Shown here: positions 10,942-22,199 of the stretch, one piece after another | Numbering within the stretch: the first letter of the stretch is position 1 | Layout: every line of letters begins with the position of its first letter | Assembly: GCA_030374765.1 (NCBI GenBank) | Contig: JARGXX010000025.1 | Location: forward strand, 1,240,001 to 1,304,000 | Source: Agarophyton chilense | Taxonomy: Eukaryota > Rhodophyta > Florideophyceae > Gracilariales > Gracilariaceae | Length of the DNA stretch: 64,000 bases | Reading direction: 5' to 3' | The notes under the pieces: generated by a model | What the model was told of the DNA's origin: nothing | Seen by the model: the letters and a program-made list of their open reading frames with translations, nothing else | The model's database searches: none | Made by a program: the position numbers and the translations under genes

Positions 10942-11990
10942 GTGAGGGAGCCCCTAGGGGGTCGGCAGTAGTCGATCCCGTAGTGCTGACCAGGGAGAGC
11001 TCGCCTCCCTGCTCCCGCGCTTGGAAGCCCAAGATTCTCTTGAGGCCTCCCAAATCTCCGCCGTACGGAATCAATACGCCGGACGGAAAGCGAGTACAGT
11101 TTGACTGTGAGTTACATCGTCCTTGGAGATGTTATACTTGTCCGTCAAAACGGGAAAGTTACCTCATGGTAATGTCTAAAGGAAACTATAAGGTCTATGC
11201 CGACATCGGCTCTGACAGGAATCTGTTATCTCGTCGATTGACTATCCTGGACACAGGTGCTGGTCCGAACTTTATACGGGAATCGGAGCTCGCTCCTGCT
11301 GACTTACAACGTATTTGATACGGTCCTTTACCGGACATCCGGGATGCCAACAAAAACGCTGTGAAGACACTGGGAACAGTTCGACTCGTGGTGCGTTTGG
11401 GACGCTTTGTAGTCCTAGTCGACTTCATCATCTGTAAAACGTTAGCTGCATCATTGGTACTGGGATGTGATTATTGCGACAAGTTTGTCGAAGCCATTCG
11501 CCTGCGAAGAAAACTAGTGGAACTAGATGATGGATCAATGGTACTAATTGTTCGCAAGCCAATGCGTCGTTGCCCCGAAGCACCTCCACTTCCACCATCT
11601 ATGAAATACGGTAAATCCCGAGGACGTGTCTCGCCGAGGATTCGAGTAGCGAAGAGTGCCATGCTGAAGGCGCAAACCCAAACTTGGGTTCAAGTAAGAA
11701 CAGAACGACACGGACTCGTGGTAATTCAACCGAATACTCGGATGTACGAATCCAGTGGATTGCTAGTCGCTAACGGCATTGCTCAGGTTGATCCTGGTAG
11801 CCCCTTTTGGATACTAGTGAGTAACTTCACCGATAACGATTATCATATACCGAAGAATCAGGTTGTTGCAACACCTTTGCCTCATCCCACAGTGGTGGTC
11901 CCTACTCATATTTCTACCGCAGAAGTATTGGGATTAACGCATGTCGGTGACACAGACGAAGAACTGCAAACTCCGTCTGGAGATCAATAG
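10920..11990 (+). pseudogene. Protease and linker of element B pol
   Basis: The pol frame is open from 10920. It contains the aspartic protease core LTILDTGAGPNFIRESEL, with DTG, after a Cys-rich lead (RCYTCPSK). Stops at 11316-11318 (TGA) and 11988-11990 (TAG) interrupt it, but the phase is unchanged. The region after the protease includes LVLGCDYCDKF, which corresponds to the second half of the protease fold, and then the segment leading to the reverse transcriptase. It matures Gag-Pol in an intact element. Confidence 0.85.
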
Positions 11991-12800
11991 CAAACGGCAA
12001 AGGATCCAGAGAGCCTGGTCGATGAGCTAGACTTAGCACATGTGTCGGAACACTACAGAACGAAGATCAGGTCTATGCTGAAGAAGGATACATCCATGTG
12101 GAGTGGAAAACTAGGAAAGATCTCCGCTACGGAACACCACATTGATTTGGTCCCATGGTCACGAGCCATCTCCCAACCAGCCTACAGAGCGGGACCGCGA
12201 ACTCGCCAAATCGAGGAGGAGAATGTCAGCAAAATGCTGGAAGAAGTAGTAATCGAAGCAGCTCAATCTGCTTGGGCCTCACCAGTGGTGCTGGTTCCAA
12301 AACCTGATGGTTCTTTACGATTCTGTATCGATTATCGAAAACTGAACGCAGTTACAGTTCGAGATACATACCCGTTGCCTCTAATGGACGAATGTATTGA
12401 CAGCTTAGGAGAAGCGAACGTGTTCACCACGTTGGACGCCAACTCTGGCTATTTGCAGGTGCCTGTAGCGGAAGAAGACCAAGATAAAACCGCATTTGCG
12501 TGTCACGCCGGTCTCTACTGTTTCAAAATGATGCCTTTTGGCTTAACGAATGCAGCGGCTACTTTCCAGCGTACTCTGGACATCTTGCTCTCAAGGTACA
12601 AGTGGAAGACTTGTTTAGTCTATTTGGACGATATGATCATCTTTTCCCAGGATGTGGAAAGTCATTTACGGCATGTCGAGGAGATCCTCAAAGCACTACA
12701 GAGTGCAGGTATCTCCTTGAAGTTCAAGAAATGCGAATGGTTCGCTGGCACCGTCCGGTACTTAGGACATGTGATCAAGCCGGGACAGCTTTCCATTTAA
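11991..12800 (+). pseudogene. Reverse transcriptase of element B
   Basis: An open stretch of 253 codons covers nearly the whole polymerase core. Motifs in order: PDGSLRFCIDYRKLNAVTVR, FTTLDANSGYLQVPV with the first catalytic Asp, MPFGLTNAAATFQR, LVYLDDMIIFSQ with the active-site YLDD intact, and FKKCEWFAGTVRYLGHVI. The stop TAA at 12798-12800 stands in what should be a continuous linker to RNase H. The catalytic residues are all present, so this domain looks functional apart from the surrounding stops. Confidence 0.93.
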
Positions 12801-13580
12801 GAGGCGCAAACAGCGGCTCTCCGCGAAGTACAACCTCCGTCGACACAGAAGCATTTGCGTTCTTTCCTCGGCTTCTGCAACGTCTACCGACGATTCGTGC
12901 CGCGATACTCGAATATAGCGGCACCGCTCAACGCAAAGCTGCGTAAAGGACAACCAGTACAGCTGGAACAATTCAGACAAGCTGAAGTGGAAGCTTTCGA
13001 CACGCTGAAGAAAAAGATTATTACAGCCCCGGTCTTGGCGCTGCCCATCCCCAACCTGCCATACTCAGTGGATACCGACTCTAGCGAGTACCAAGTAGGG
13101 TATGCCCTTTTTCAAACACACCCTGATGGTGAACGCAAACCCATTGGTTACTGGTCAAGATCGCTTAACGCAGCTGAGAAGAAGTATTCAGTTTCAGAAA
13201 AGGAATGCCTTGCAGTCGTTTGGGCTCTAACCACATTGCGACCGTATCTCCAAGGAGAACGTTTTACCTTCAACACGGATCATTCGTCTCTACGATGGTT
13301 ACTGTCCATTACATACCCATCTGGTCGTCTCACACGATGGCGCTTACGCCTTTCTGAATTCGATTTCGAAGTGAAGTATAAGAAGGGATTGGCCAATGTC
13401 CAAGATGACGCGCTATCGCGACTCAAAACACTGGGCGAAACCCAAGGCGAAATCGATGAAGAGATACCTTGCTTCTACATGGAGACCCATTCACCATCTT
13501 TTGAAGAAAATGAACAAGAGACCCTTGATGATTATTCGGATGCAGACCCGTTCCTTGCATTTTCAGACACTGACCCTTAA
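12801..13580 (+). pseudogene. RNase H of element B
   Basis: Continues the polymerase frame after one stop. It starts with the connection LRSFLGFCNVYRRF, then YSVDTDSSEYQVG with the first acidic residue, SEKECLAVVWALTTLRPYL with the Glu, FNTDHSSLRWLL with the next Asp, and DDALSRL at the end. All these residues are as in active Ty3 RNases H. An acidic tail precedes a stop at 13578-13580, which breaks the link to integrase. Confidence 0.92.
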
Positions 13581-13599
13581 GTTCAACTCGAGCGAATCT

Positions 13600-14492
13600 C
13601 GTGCATTGAGCTTCTCAATGAGCAACACGCCGATACGTTTTGTGCGTCGATACGCTCTCGTCTTAACGGGGGGGATGAGCTCCCCTTTTCACTCGATTCA
13701 CGAGGAATACTGTTAAGACATGTCGAAAAGCATGATCAAATCGTGATTCCACACGAATTGAAGAGTCGAGTGCTTCATCTGGCACACTCCATCAGGCTGT
13801 CTGGTCATACAGGAGGAACGAAGTTGTTCATGACCCTAAGAAGAGATTTTTCCTGGCCTACTTTGGCAATGGACTGCCATGCTACAGTGAGGTTGTGTAC
13901 AACATGTGCGAAGAATCGCGTTAAGCTTTACAGGAAGCGGAAACCGATGACGTTATTCCATGCTAAAGGGCCTTTACAATACATCAGTATCGACATCCTA
14001 GTGGAATTGATTCTCTCAAGGCGAGGTTATCGCTACATATTGGTGCAGACTGTGCTGCTGAAGCGAATAACCGCCGCCGTAATCGCACAGGCGTTTATCA
14101 AGCACTGGGTATTTATATACGGACCACCAGAAGTTCTGTTATCAGATAATGGGAAGCAATTCGTTGCGAAGTTCTTTCAGAATGTTTGCCGCAGCATGGG
14201 CATTCGAAACGTGTTTACCACGACCTATCATCCGCAATGAAACGGTGAAGTGGAGCGTTTCAACCGCACGCTGATAGCAGCATTACGACACTACATCGCG
14301 GACCACCCGAAAGAATGGGACATGTTTACAGATACTCGGTGCTACGCGTACAATACGCAAGTGCATACCTCTACAAAGACGTCACCGTTCGACCTCGTGC
14401 TCTCACGTAACCCTCCGGCTTTACCGGTTGCGCTCGACGACGAGACAGAATTGGAACCACCGACCCAGGCTAAGTACCATCTGAAGACCTGA
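13600..14492 (+). pseudogene. Integrase core of element B
   Basis: The zinc-binding part shows HLAHSIRLSGHTGG and CTTCAKN. The catalytic core has SIDILVE with the first Asp, LLSDNGKQF with the second, and NGEVERFNRT with the Glu. TGA at 14238-14240 falls between HPQ and NGE, where a Thr or Ser codon is expected. The frame ends at 14490-14492, after which the GPY/F module and chromodomain continue in another frame, so an indel lies near 14490-14530. Confidence 0.9.
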
Positions 14493-14530
14493 AGGCCAGA
14501 GCGGAAGAAGCCGCTAAGGAGTTATCAAAA

Positions 14531-15658
14531 ATGCATGCTCGCTATAAGCGAAACTATGACGCCAGAAGGCGAAGAGGAAATCCGGCAATCCGAGTAGGAG
14601 GTCACGTCTTCGTGCGGGTCGAAAGACCTGACAAACAGGAAGAATCTCGTCATAAGTTGTTTCTGATAGCGGCTGGGCCCTTCAAAGTGGTGGACCTTAT
14701 TGAAGACACAGTGGTCATCAAGACAGGTGTGGACGTTGAACGTGTATCGCACGATCGCGTTGAAGTAGCACCTGACCGGCAAGTGGAAGTCCAGGTACCT
14801 GGTAGAACTAAGAGGGCAAGTGCGACGGAACGTCAAGGAAAAAGCCCAAGTGACTCTGGGGAGAGTGAACCGCCACCAATGGCTCGAGCGGAGGAGAAAG
14901 CTCCTGATCTTCCACCGCTGGCGGTTGCGTACGCCAATCACGGACAGCTTCCGAAGTATCGGGATATGCCCCGTGGCACGCGCACACCCGTAAGTACAGA
15001 AATGGAACCTGAAAGCAGGAAAGATGTTTTGGAATTTGGCCCCAAGGACTTGGAAACGAGTGCACGCGAAAGCGCGCCGTTGCCGCTTCAGGCTGAACCG
15101 TCAGGTGAAGCGCCACTCGCTGTTCCGCCGATATCGGCTCCCATCCCTCGTGGGCAGGAAGAAGAAGAGGTATCGCCTCCTGTCGTGGTGCAAGCACCAT
15201 CGCCCACCGAACAGCGGTCAGAATCGGATAAACCGAAGGAAGTTCATCCACGAATGGAATTGAGAAGTAGCAAGAAGTACGCTTCTATGGAACCTGGAAA
15301 ACAGGATAGCTCTTTATCTGAGAAAGGTTCTCAAGGAATGAGTACACTGCACATGCGGGCAGAACGACAGTTATTCGACGAGCGAATGCTTAGCGACGCT
15401 GAGACTGCTAACACAGAGACGCTTGGGTCAGCCCTAAGGCATTTCAAACCTGTTAACAGGAGTCTCGAGCCAACAGCGAAAGCATTGGGAAACGCCCAGG
15501 AATATGTTATGGATCGCATATGTGAACATGGCGAGCATGAAGATACTAGAGAATTACTGTATCGAGTCCGTTGGTACGGTTTTCCTCCGGAAGCGGATAC
15601 GTGGGAACCTATAGCTCATATCCCCGTTCGCAACTCGTGCGATATCATCGACGCATGA
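14531..15658 (+). pseudogene. Integrase tail with GPF module and chromodomain, element B
   Basis: An open stretch of 375 codons. It starts with the end of integrase (ARYKRNYDARRRRG), then VGGHVFVRVERPDKQ and the GPF-type module AAGPFKVVDLIEDTVVI, a long Pro/Glu/Ser-rich spacer of about 200 residues, and at the C-terminus a chromodomain: EYVMDRICEHG, LLYRVRWYGFPPEADTWEP. The spacer is much longer than in A. The frame differs from that of the integrase core, a single indel being enough to explain this. The chromodomain should guide integration to marked chromatin. Confidence 0.9.
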
Positions 15659-16222
15659 GACTACCACTCCCCAGGGAGATCGAATCCTCGATAGTCGGGC
15701 TCATGGGCACATCCCATTTCTATGTATGAGCTACAAAGGTAGTAAAAACTCGAAATGCGAGAAGAAACCAAGAAAACATGAAGAAGAAACGTTAAAACAC
15801 GCAAGCACAGGATATTTACTGATTATCACCTATGAAGAACTCGAGAAGCGAAAAGAAGAATTGAAGAACTCGAGAAGCAAGAAGAGAAGTCAGGGACTCA
15901 TTAGGCCCAGAACAACCGGTAGCATTGGTATTGCTTTGTGGCTCGGGTGTGGCGTTTGCTAAGATCGGCAGACACCGTATGATGCAGTGGACTGCTTGCT
16001 GAAGCCTCACTGGCTGAAAGAACCCTTGAGGCACGACTTAGCCGTCAAGTTTGACGGGCTGTGACCATTGCCCTTCATCGCAGGATGTGAAAACGCGGCT
16101 GGCGCCCGAACACCAGAGGACTGGGTTTGCTAAAAGAAGTCGTGAGAACGATGAGTACCCGGAACGCCGGTTGTCGCACATGTGGTGCCCCTTTCTTGCG
16201 CCCGATACGGTTGGCACTTAGC
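15659..16222 (+). other. 3' untranslated part of element B
   Basis: Between the pol stop and the polypurine tract I see no gene on either strand. There is an A-rich, Lys/Glu-coding stretch around 15730-15890 (repeated GAAGAACTCGAGAAGC) that is open for 78 codons but looks like low-complexity sequence. Families A and C carry an antisense gene at this position; B does not. Confidence 0.6.
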
Positions 16223-16230
16223 GGGGGGGG
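16223..16230 (+). promoter_or_regulatory. Polypurine tract of element B
   Basis: A run of eight G, two bases before the 3' LTR, in the position of the plus-strand primer. Confidence 0.7.
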
Positions 16231-16232
16231 TA

Positions 16233-16896
16233 TGTAGTATTCTACTACTTCGGCGTTCCGATGGTTTCTTTGTCGCAAAGTCGCGTTTGGAACTCATCAC
16301 TGAGTGGCCTGGTCAGTGCTAGGATAAGAAGCGACACACCGCGTAGGATGCCAGGAGGTAGGGTACATTGTTAGAACACGTGGTATCACTAGTGGAGTGG
16401 CTTACAACGGCGCATGTAGTGGCGATCCACGTGGCTGGTTTTACTACCCTTTGTAGATGTAAGTCCATTAGGGACCGTACCCATGCAATGGTTTGGCTAA
16501 GTCGCTGACCACTGGGTATCATTTACGTATTATTTTGGCATTCACCCTGGCACACAGTATATAGTGTACCAGAGGTGAGCGGCGACTCCAAGTAAAGTAA
16601 ACAACATGGGCATCATGACTATTCTGTTCCTCGCTTAGGATTCCTTAACCGGAGATCCGGACGAGCTATAATAGATAGTCAGCCCCTAACCACTTCACGA
16701 GCCGTCTCGTACCTTCGTCCCATCAAAGTTTTACAGTTGCACAGTTCACCCTCGCTGGCGAGTAGTGGCCTTACACCCCACTTCCAGCTCTCTGGTGTTG
16801 TAGCTCTACCACCCCTTTTCCTTCGCTGCAAGCGACCCATCGGCAGTTCGAACGCTGTTGCAGGTGTCTGCTCTCTCCGTTAGAGCGGATACTACA
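16233..16896 (+). repeat. 3' LTR of element B
   Basis: 664 bases, TG...CA, pairs with 7910-8573. TATA motif at 16558-16563. Confidence 0.96.
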
Positions 16897-16901
16897 GATT
16901 C
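16897..16901. repeat. Target-site duplication (right) of element B
   Basis: GATTC, partner of 7905-7909. Its last three bases are part of the primer-binding site of element A. Confidence 0.95.
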
Positions 16902-16916
16902 TAAGTCGGGAGACCA
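16899..16916 (-). promoter_or_regulatory. Primer-binding site of element A
   Basis: On the minus strand TGGTCTCCCGACTTAGAA, three bases from the LTR at 16920. Identical to the sites of A' and B. Element B inserted inside its far end. Confidence 0.85.
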
Positions 16917-16919
16917 AAA

Positions 16920-17364
16920 TGTAACGCAATGACTGGTCGGTCACCGTACGGGTCTCGACCAGTGGTAGTGTGGTAGAGCGGGTCCTAACGTTCGAATTCT
17001 TGACGGCGGCACTCCCAGGGTACTTGGTGAAATGGGCTGGCGTTTACTGCGGAGTCCTACATATTGGAGTTACGGAAACGATGGCTTGAAGACCAATTGG
17101 TGGAACAAATATACCAAAGGGGGTTCTTTAGTATCCTAATGGTTCCTACCTTACTCTAAGAGAGAAGCGTCACTCGAGCCAAGTAATAGTACTGCCGAGG
17201 CACTAGGATCTCCCTCGCACTGCAATGCTAATCTATTACACTAATTAAAATTAATTAATAATCTAAATCAGTCCAGCTGAGGTCGGCCAGTACATGTGGC
17301 ATCTGTCAGTTCCCTTAGGGCCCGGCTGCTTACAGGGCTCAACCGTTATAATCGCTCATTCACA
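16920..17364 (-). repeat. 5' LTR of element A (family A)
   Basis: A 445-base repeat reading TGTAACGCAATGACTGG... to ...ATTCACA on the plus strand. It matches 18506-18952, 28021-28466 and 48436-48881 over its whole length. The primer-binding site lies just left of it, so it is the 5' LTR of a minus-strand element. The outer flank is CTAGA, presumably one target duplication; the partner lies left of the window. Confidence 0.9.
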
Positions 17365-18505
17365 CTAGATCCCAGACCGCCACCAAGTCTTCATGACCGT
17401 CACAGGCTTCTCAATCTGTGGTGTCTTTTTAGAAAGACCCAGATTCGTTGGTACACACAGGCCGTCTCCCGACCACGCCCGGGACACTTTGACCGGTACT
17501 GTGGGCCGACAGGGGGTGCTCCGGCCAGGGGCTAACGCTTCATAGGTTTCCTGTACTGCGGCAAACGCCTCACAGTTATTTTATAATAAAGGGTTTGCTC
17601 TTCCAGCGGGGGTTGCCTCACTGAACCCTAGATGTCATACGCCACACCTTTTGATAAAATTGAAGGGCTCAAAGCCCAAGGAAAGTGATGTTTTTGGTGA
17701 CAATTCTTGATTGAAGTCGTTTGAGGGAGAACTCGGAGACATCAGAGCCCTTTTATAAAGATCTAGAACCTCCAAAGTGAAACTAAAACGCATTACTACT
17801 CGATAGTTACTACTATGTGGTTCTAGGTTACTCTAATTGCTGCTAGCAGCGTTCAAAGAAGCACACTAACGAATAAAAATATAACCAATAGATTATTATC
17901 CTTAATGCGCCATTCTGGCTTTCGACGCCAGCGATGAAATAGGGTATGCAGACCATGCTAGCACTTCATCCACGTGTGTTACAGCAATTCTAGAATACTG
18001 TGCGCATTCCAGGATCCACACAATGCATGCATGTTGATATAGAAGAAGAATAATGTTAGAAAGGAAATCTCAGGCGGAAATTTATGTTTTGTATTTTATG
18101 CACATGCATAGATTATTTTGGAATCGCTGACAGACAGCAAGTTAGATGCTGCAGAGAAAAGAACTTCTGAATCGACGAAAATCTTGCTCGATACTCTTCG
18201 AAAGCAAAGAAGGACGTCCATAGCGTCCAAACGATATGGCTGTTCATGGTTTTACGCGACGCGGATGTGCGTAATAGTCATTTCTATTTAATTAAATCAA
18301 ACCAAACTATGAATTCCTATATAAGAGAGCGCCTAGGCAGCAGAACTTAGTGACTAGAAAGATGGTCTCAACGCTCAACCACTGCCTACTCGTTTTTGAA
18401 AAATACACTACTTTCGATGCGTGCAGTTCCCTTAAAAAGGCCCGCATCATCATGTCAGTTCCCTATTCCGGTTTTTGTGATACAAGAAATATGCAAACTA
18501 TTGCC
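17365..18505. repeat. Duplicated flank, copy 1 (paralogous to 45805-46503)
   Basis: DNA between A and A'. Both ends align with 45805-46503 (for example GCTTTCGACGCCAGCGATG and CACTGCCTAC), with roughly 15 percent visible divergence. About 450 bases (around 17415-17873) have no partner in copy 2. I see no convincing gene. A TATA-like element with a short frame after it is listed separately. Confidence 0.75.
18318..18325 (+). promoter_or_regulatory. Putative TATA box in duplicated flank
   Basis: TATATAAG, followed about 20 bases later by GGCAGCAGAACTTAGTGACT. Copy 2 keeps TATAAAAG at 46316-46323 and the following GGCAGCAGAAGTTAGTAACT although the surroundings have diverged. In copy 1 an ATG frame of 67 codons starts at 18361 but runs into the A' LTR; copy 2 lacks that ATG. 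This could be the start of a lost host gene or of an older element. Confidence 0.35.
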
Positions 18506-18952
18506 TGTAACGCAATGACTGGTAGGTCAGCGTACTGGTCTCAACCTGAGGTAGCGTTATAGAGCGGGTCCTATGATCCGTATCCTTGACGGCGGCACTC
18601 TTGTAGTCTTTGGTGCAATGGGCGGGCGTTTACTGCGTAGTCCTATAGGTCTGAGCTCCGGAAACGACGGCTGCAAGACGAATTGGTGGAACTAATGTAC
18701 CCAAGAGGGTAATTTAGTATTCTAGCGTTGCCTACCTGATTCTAAGAAAGAAGCGTCACTCGAGCCAAGTAAATATCAATGGCGAGGCGCTGGGATCTCC
18801 CTTGCACTGTAAAGCTATCCTATTCGCACTAAATAAATTAAAATAATTATCTAAATATGTCCAGCTGAGGTCGGCCAGTCCACGTGGAGTCTGTGAGATA
18901 CATCGGGCCCTGGCGGCGTAAAGGACTCAATCGTAATCGTTGCTCCTTCAAA
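18506..18952 (-). repeat. 3' LTR of element A'
   Basis: Left LTR, TGTAACGC... to ...CTCCTTCAAA; the terminal CA of the family appears mutated to AA. Immediately right of it is a pyrimidine-rich stretch (18957-18965, TCCCTCCTT), which on the minus strand is the polypurine tract AAGGAGGGA. Confidence 0.9.
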
Positions 18953-18956
18953 TATG

Positions 18957-18965
18957 TCCCTCCTT
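18957..18965 (-). promoter_or_regulatory. Polypurine tract of element A'
   Basis: Minus strand AAGGAGGGA four bases before the 3' LTR, in the position of the plus-strand primer. Confidence 0.55.
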
Positions 18966-19212
18966 ATGATTCGAACGTCACGGCGAAGCCCAACTTGTCT
19001 CACATCTTCCTGGGTGTCTTGCCCTAGTTGGACCTTAGGTCAATCCACAATCTTGCCTACAGGGTCAGAACGTCGTGATCATCAGCATCCTAATGGCATG
19101 GACACGAGCGGTGCCGTGTGCGACATGTCTGCGTCCCATGAACAATCCGGGGGACGTAAGCGCTTAGTTGCTCTCGTTACCATTGGGCACGACGGGGCGT
19201 CGCATCGCCACC

Positions 19213-21604
19213 ATGCTTGCGGGTATGAGAGCGTATGAGCTGATCCTTGGCGCCAGGATGGGAATTAATTCACCTTATGTACTGTACGCGCACCGAAGGG
19301 GCGGTCATCGCCGCTTTCGCTCTTCCCCGCTATTTCTTTGGCGACCCTGCGCACGTCGTCCGCCGTGATCCATGGTGCGCTCTTCGTCCATTCGGGTTCC
19401 CCTCGGTCATCCCACCTGATTCAGTTCCATCTTTCCTCTTTTCCGTCGTGGTATTCCTCCATTGGTCGCGAACGATGCAGAACACGCCTTATAAACCCGT
19501 TGGATACGCTACTCTCCGTCCAAACTTTGTTGCTTTCGTCGGTTTGCCGATTCATTTCCTGGCGCACCAACCTGTTTGCAGCGGCGCCATGGCTTCAAAC
19601 AACCATGCGGGGAATTCTTTGGGAAACCATGTGACGTTTGTGCGCCCCGGTGACCGTTTTGACCATACCATTGTACGAAACCCGCGGGCAGTGCGTCATG
19701 CCATTCTGCCGACCTCTGTGGAAAAATAACAGAGGTTTTGTCATGTGTATCTCGATGCCCGGAGGTTCGCTGAGACCCCCGAGTTCTGCAGGGGCAAAAA
19801 GAAGGCGCGCAACGTCTTGTGGTGTAACCGTTGGTTGCATTGGCCTGTGGATCCGCGTTCGGCAACGCGCTGTCGTACCCTCATCCAAGCGAACATGCCG
19901 TATGTCCATTGTGCGAAGGAAGCCGAGTACCAGTTCAAGGTGAACAAACTTCTTTCGGACCTATATGAGGACTTTATTTCGCATCACGTGAGATTTGCTA
20001 CGGCGGGTCACAGCCTTTTGGCGCTCATGTGCTTCTGACTGCCGCACGACCGCCTGTTTTGGATGTCCAATAGGCTTTATTGGAACGAGGTACATGAGCC
20101 CGATGGTGATTTGCGTCAATCCCTGGAGTTCTTCTTCTGTTGGGAACAGGTGGGGTTTCACGACATGAGCACCGACAAGCGTCCTCCACTATACTGATCG
20201 CTTCCCCGCGTGGATGAGAACCAATGGGCTCTTTACTGGCCTATCTGGCTGCTCTTATTGGTTCCCACGCCGTCCGTAGTGGCATATCATTCGTCCCAAC
20301 TCATGGGCGATGACGAAGGTCTTGGTTTTCCTCGAAGTTTCTCTACGTTGAGTTCGGCGTAATTTCCCTTATGGCATTCCTGGATACCGCGAAGTACGGA
20401 GTCCGTGGTAATGTCCATTCGGATGATTGGAGGGTATGGCACGATGAGCGCATACCCGGCCCTAGAGGTCGTGTAGTCCCGCTTCCGGACATCATGATAC
20501 ATTTCCTAAGGAACCTGGACATCCAGAACATCGTCCGTGGGACCCAGTTCGCAGTCGATGAGGCTGAGGCCCATTTGGATCATGTATTAGAGGTGGAGTG
20601 GAGCAGGACTCCTGGGTTCCTTTGGTATAATCATGATACAGACTCGTTCACGAAAATTATGGTTACATTTGCACGGTCGGGATGACACTCGTACCTATCC
20701 CGCCAAGGCTTTGACGAATCAACCATCGGACATTCTGCGGCATCATGTGCCTGACTATTACCCGAAGGCCATTCGTTTCGATCTCCTGTGCTTCGAGCCT
20801 GATTTGGAAGCCACGCCGATGGTTCCTGCTGGCATTTCCGACGGAGAAACCTTCGGTGACGATCCCTTCATCCTGCCCGTGGAGGGCGTCAATCCTCCCG
20901 TCGAGTCCAATCTTGTGTTGACGACCGTTTCCCCTCCTCCAGCTCCTTCGGGCGCTGCTCCTCAGGGTGAACTCTCCTATGAGCTGCCCGTCGCCCAAGT
21001 GGACATCCTTCTTGGAGAGGTTACTGTCGAAGCCGCTAGTCCTGTAGGTGATTCGATGGCTCTGAAATCCATTGTGAACGTCGACATTGCTCCGTCCTCT
21101 CCTTCGCCGCATTTTCTCGCTTCGCTCAAGGCTGCCGCCGCCGATCTCCCTCATGTCTGCCGTACAGTTGGTATTACTGCATCGATGGACATCGCGACCG
21201 TGCTGAGGGAAGCTTGCTCTTGAGCACGTCTATCGGCGCGCTACGCCACGATTGTCCAGCAGGTTCAAGATCTGGGGACGGCTATGGTCAATCTGCTGAA
21301 GCAGAATACACAAATGAGGCCCCAGAGGGTTACTGCCGACTTGGATGCCAGGTATGGTCTAAATTTGAGCGACCGGGAGGCTTTCGATGGTGACAATAGC
21401 CTCTCAGGTGAATCTTCGCCGAAGAACGGTGCTTTGCTCGATGGTGCCGGTCCTATTGGTACAGTAGGCTCCTTGGCTGATCCTAGTTCCGATTTCGCTC
21501 CCAGTGCCTCCCCAGTGAGTCCTTTTGGCGTTCGGAGCGCTTTCGCGAATCTTGAGGTCATGACGAGGGATCTTAGGCTTCTGCTAGTTAGTCAAATAAA
21601 ATAA
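19213..21604 (+). pseudogene. Antisense accessory gene of element A'
   Basis: A gene of about 800 codons on the strand opposite to gag-pol, filling the space between the 3' LTR and the chromodomain. The start is taken at ATG 19213 in the context GCCACCATGC. Pieces lie in two frames: 19213 to about 19290, 19247-20180 (with stops at 19727-19729, 20036-20038 and about 20195), 20371-20685, then 20633-21604 with a TGA at 21221-21223. It shares motifs and order with the antisense gene of C1: a Trp-rich block with RC and HC pairs (19800-19920), GRVVPLPDIMIHFLRNLDIQ then GTQF (20460-20560), a Pro/Ser-rich linker and a helical C-terminus. No signal peptide, membrane segment or known enzyme motif is seen. 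Function unknown. Confidence 0.75.
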
Positions 21605-22080
21605 TGCTTGTACTTTCCCAAAGTCGCTCGTGTATGCCTCCAACGTGCGTGACCCCTGACGGCGTCCGAACCTTGAAAGCATCCTGAGGTCTTCCTCAGG
21701 TGTCGCCTGAGAACTGACGTTGTTCCCTGATGCGGGCGCTACGGCGGACCGTCGTGTCCGGAAGTGTATTGAAAGACGTTTTGGGAGGCTGTTTGTGTTA
21801 TTCGGGCCAACGGTTGCCCCCTCCTGAAGGCTGCGCTCCGCGCTGCCGATTTTTCGCCAGTAGCGGGCGATAAAATTAGCCGGAATGGTTTTGAGGATTT
21901 TGAAAAGTGTCTTCCTTTGGAGTATAGCCAAACCAACGGATGCGATAGCGCATTATCGCATCTTCTCCCCGACTGGCGGAGATGATTCGTTAAATAACGT
22001 CTTCCTGTTGGTATTCCTCCTCCGGAAGGAGAGTGTGGTCCAGAGAGGCGAATCCACGGGAGTCGGTTCAGAGAGATTGG
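21584..22080 (-). pseudogene. Chromodomain and C-terminal tail of element A' pol
   Basis: On the minus strand the chromodomain core RYRIRWFGYTP is visible around 21920-21950, followed after a frameshift by a tail that ends YLTN-stop at 21584-21586. That end overlaps the last 21 bases of the antisense gene. Compared with A (662-986) the tail is longer because A has an earlier stop. Domain assignment rests on similarity to A. Confidence 0.75.
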
Positions 22081-22199
22081 TCATCGTCATTGGCATTGAC
22101 TAGTCGGTCCGTGGGGACAGTCGTGTCCGCGGATATTGCCTTAGGAGCTGTGGGGACTTGAGCCTCGGTCTGAGGTCGGGGTGATTCTGTTGGGCCAGG

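Larger units (their letters stand above)
7910..16896 (+). mobile_element. Element B: full-length Ty3/gypsy chromodomain retrotransposon
   Basis: A complete LTR retrotransposon of 8,987 bases with TG...CA LTRs of 664 bases each, a primer-binding site two bases inside the left LTR, gag, pol in the order protease, reverse transcriptase, RNase H, integrase, chromodomain, and a G-run polypurine tract before the right LTR. It is flanked by perfect 5-base duplications (GATTC). By hand I count about 22 differences between the two LTRs, so the insertion is not recent but is younger than element A, into which it inserted. Every coding frame has at least one stop. It lacks the antisense gene found in families A and C. 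Confidence 0.96.
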
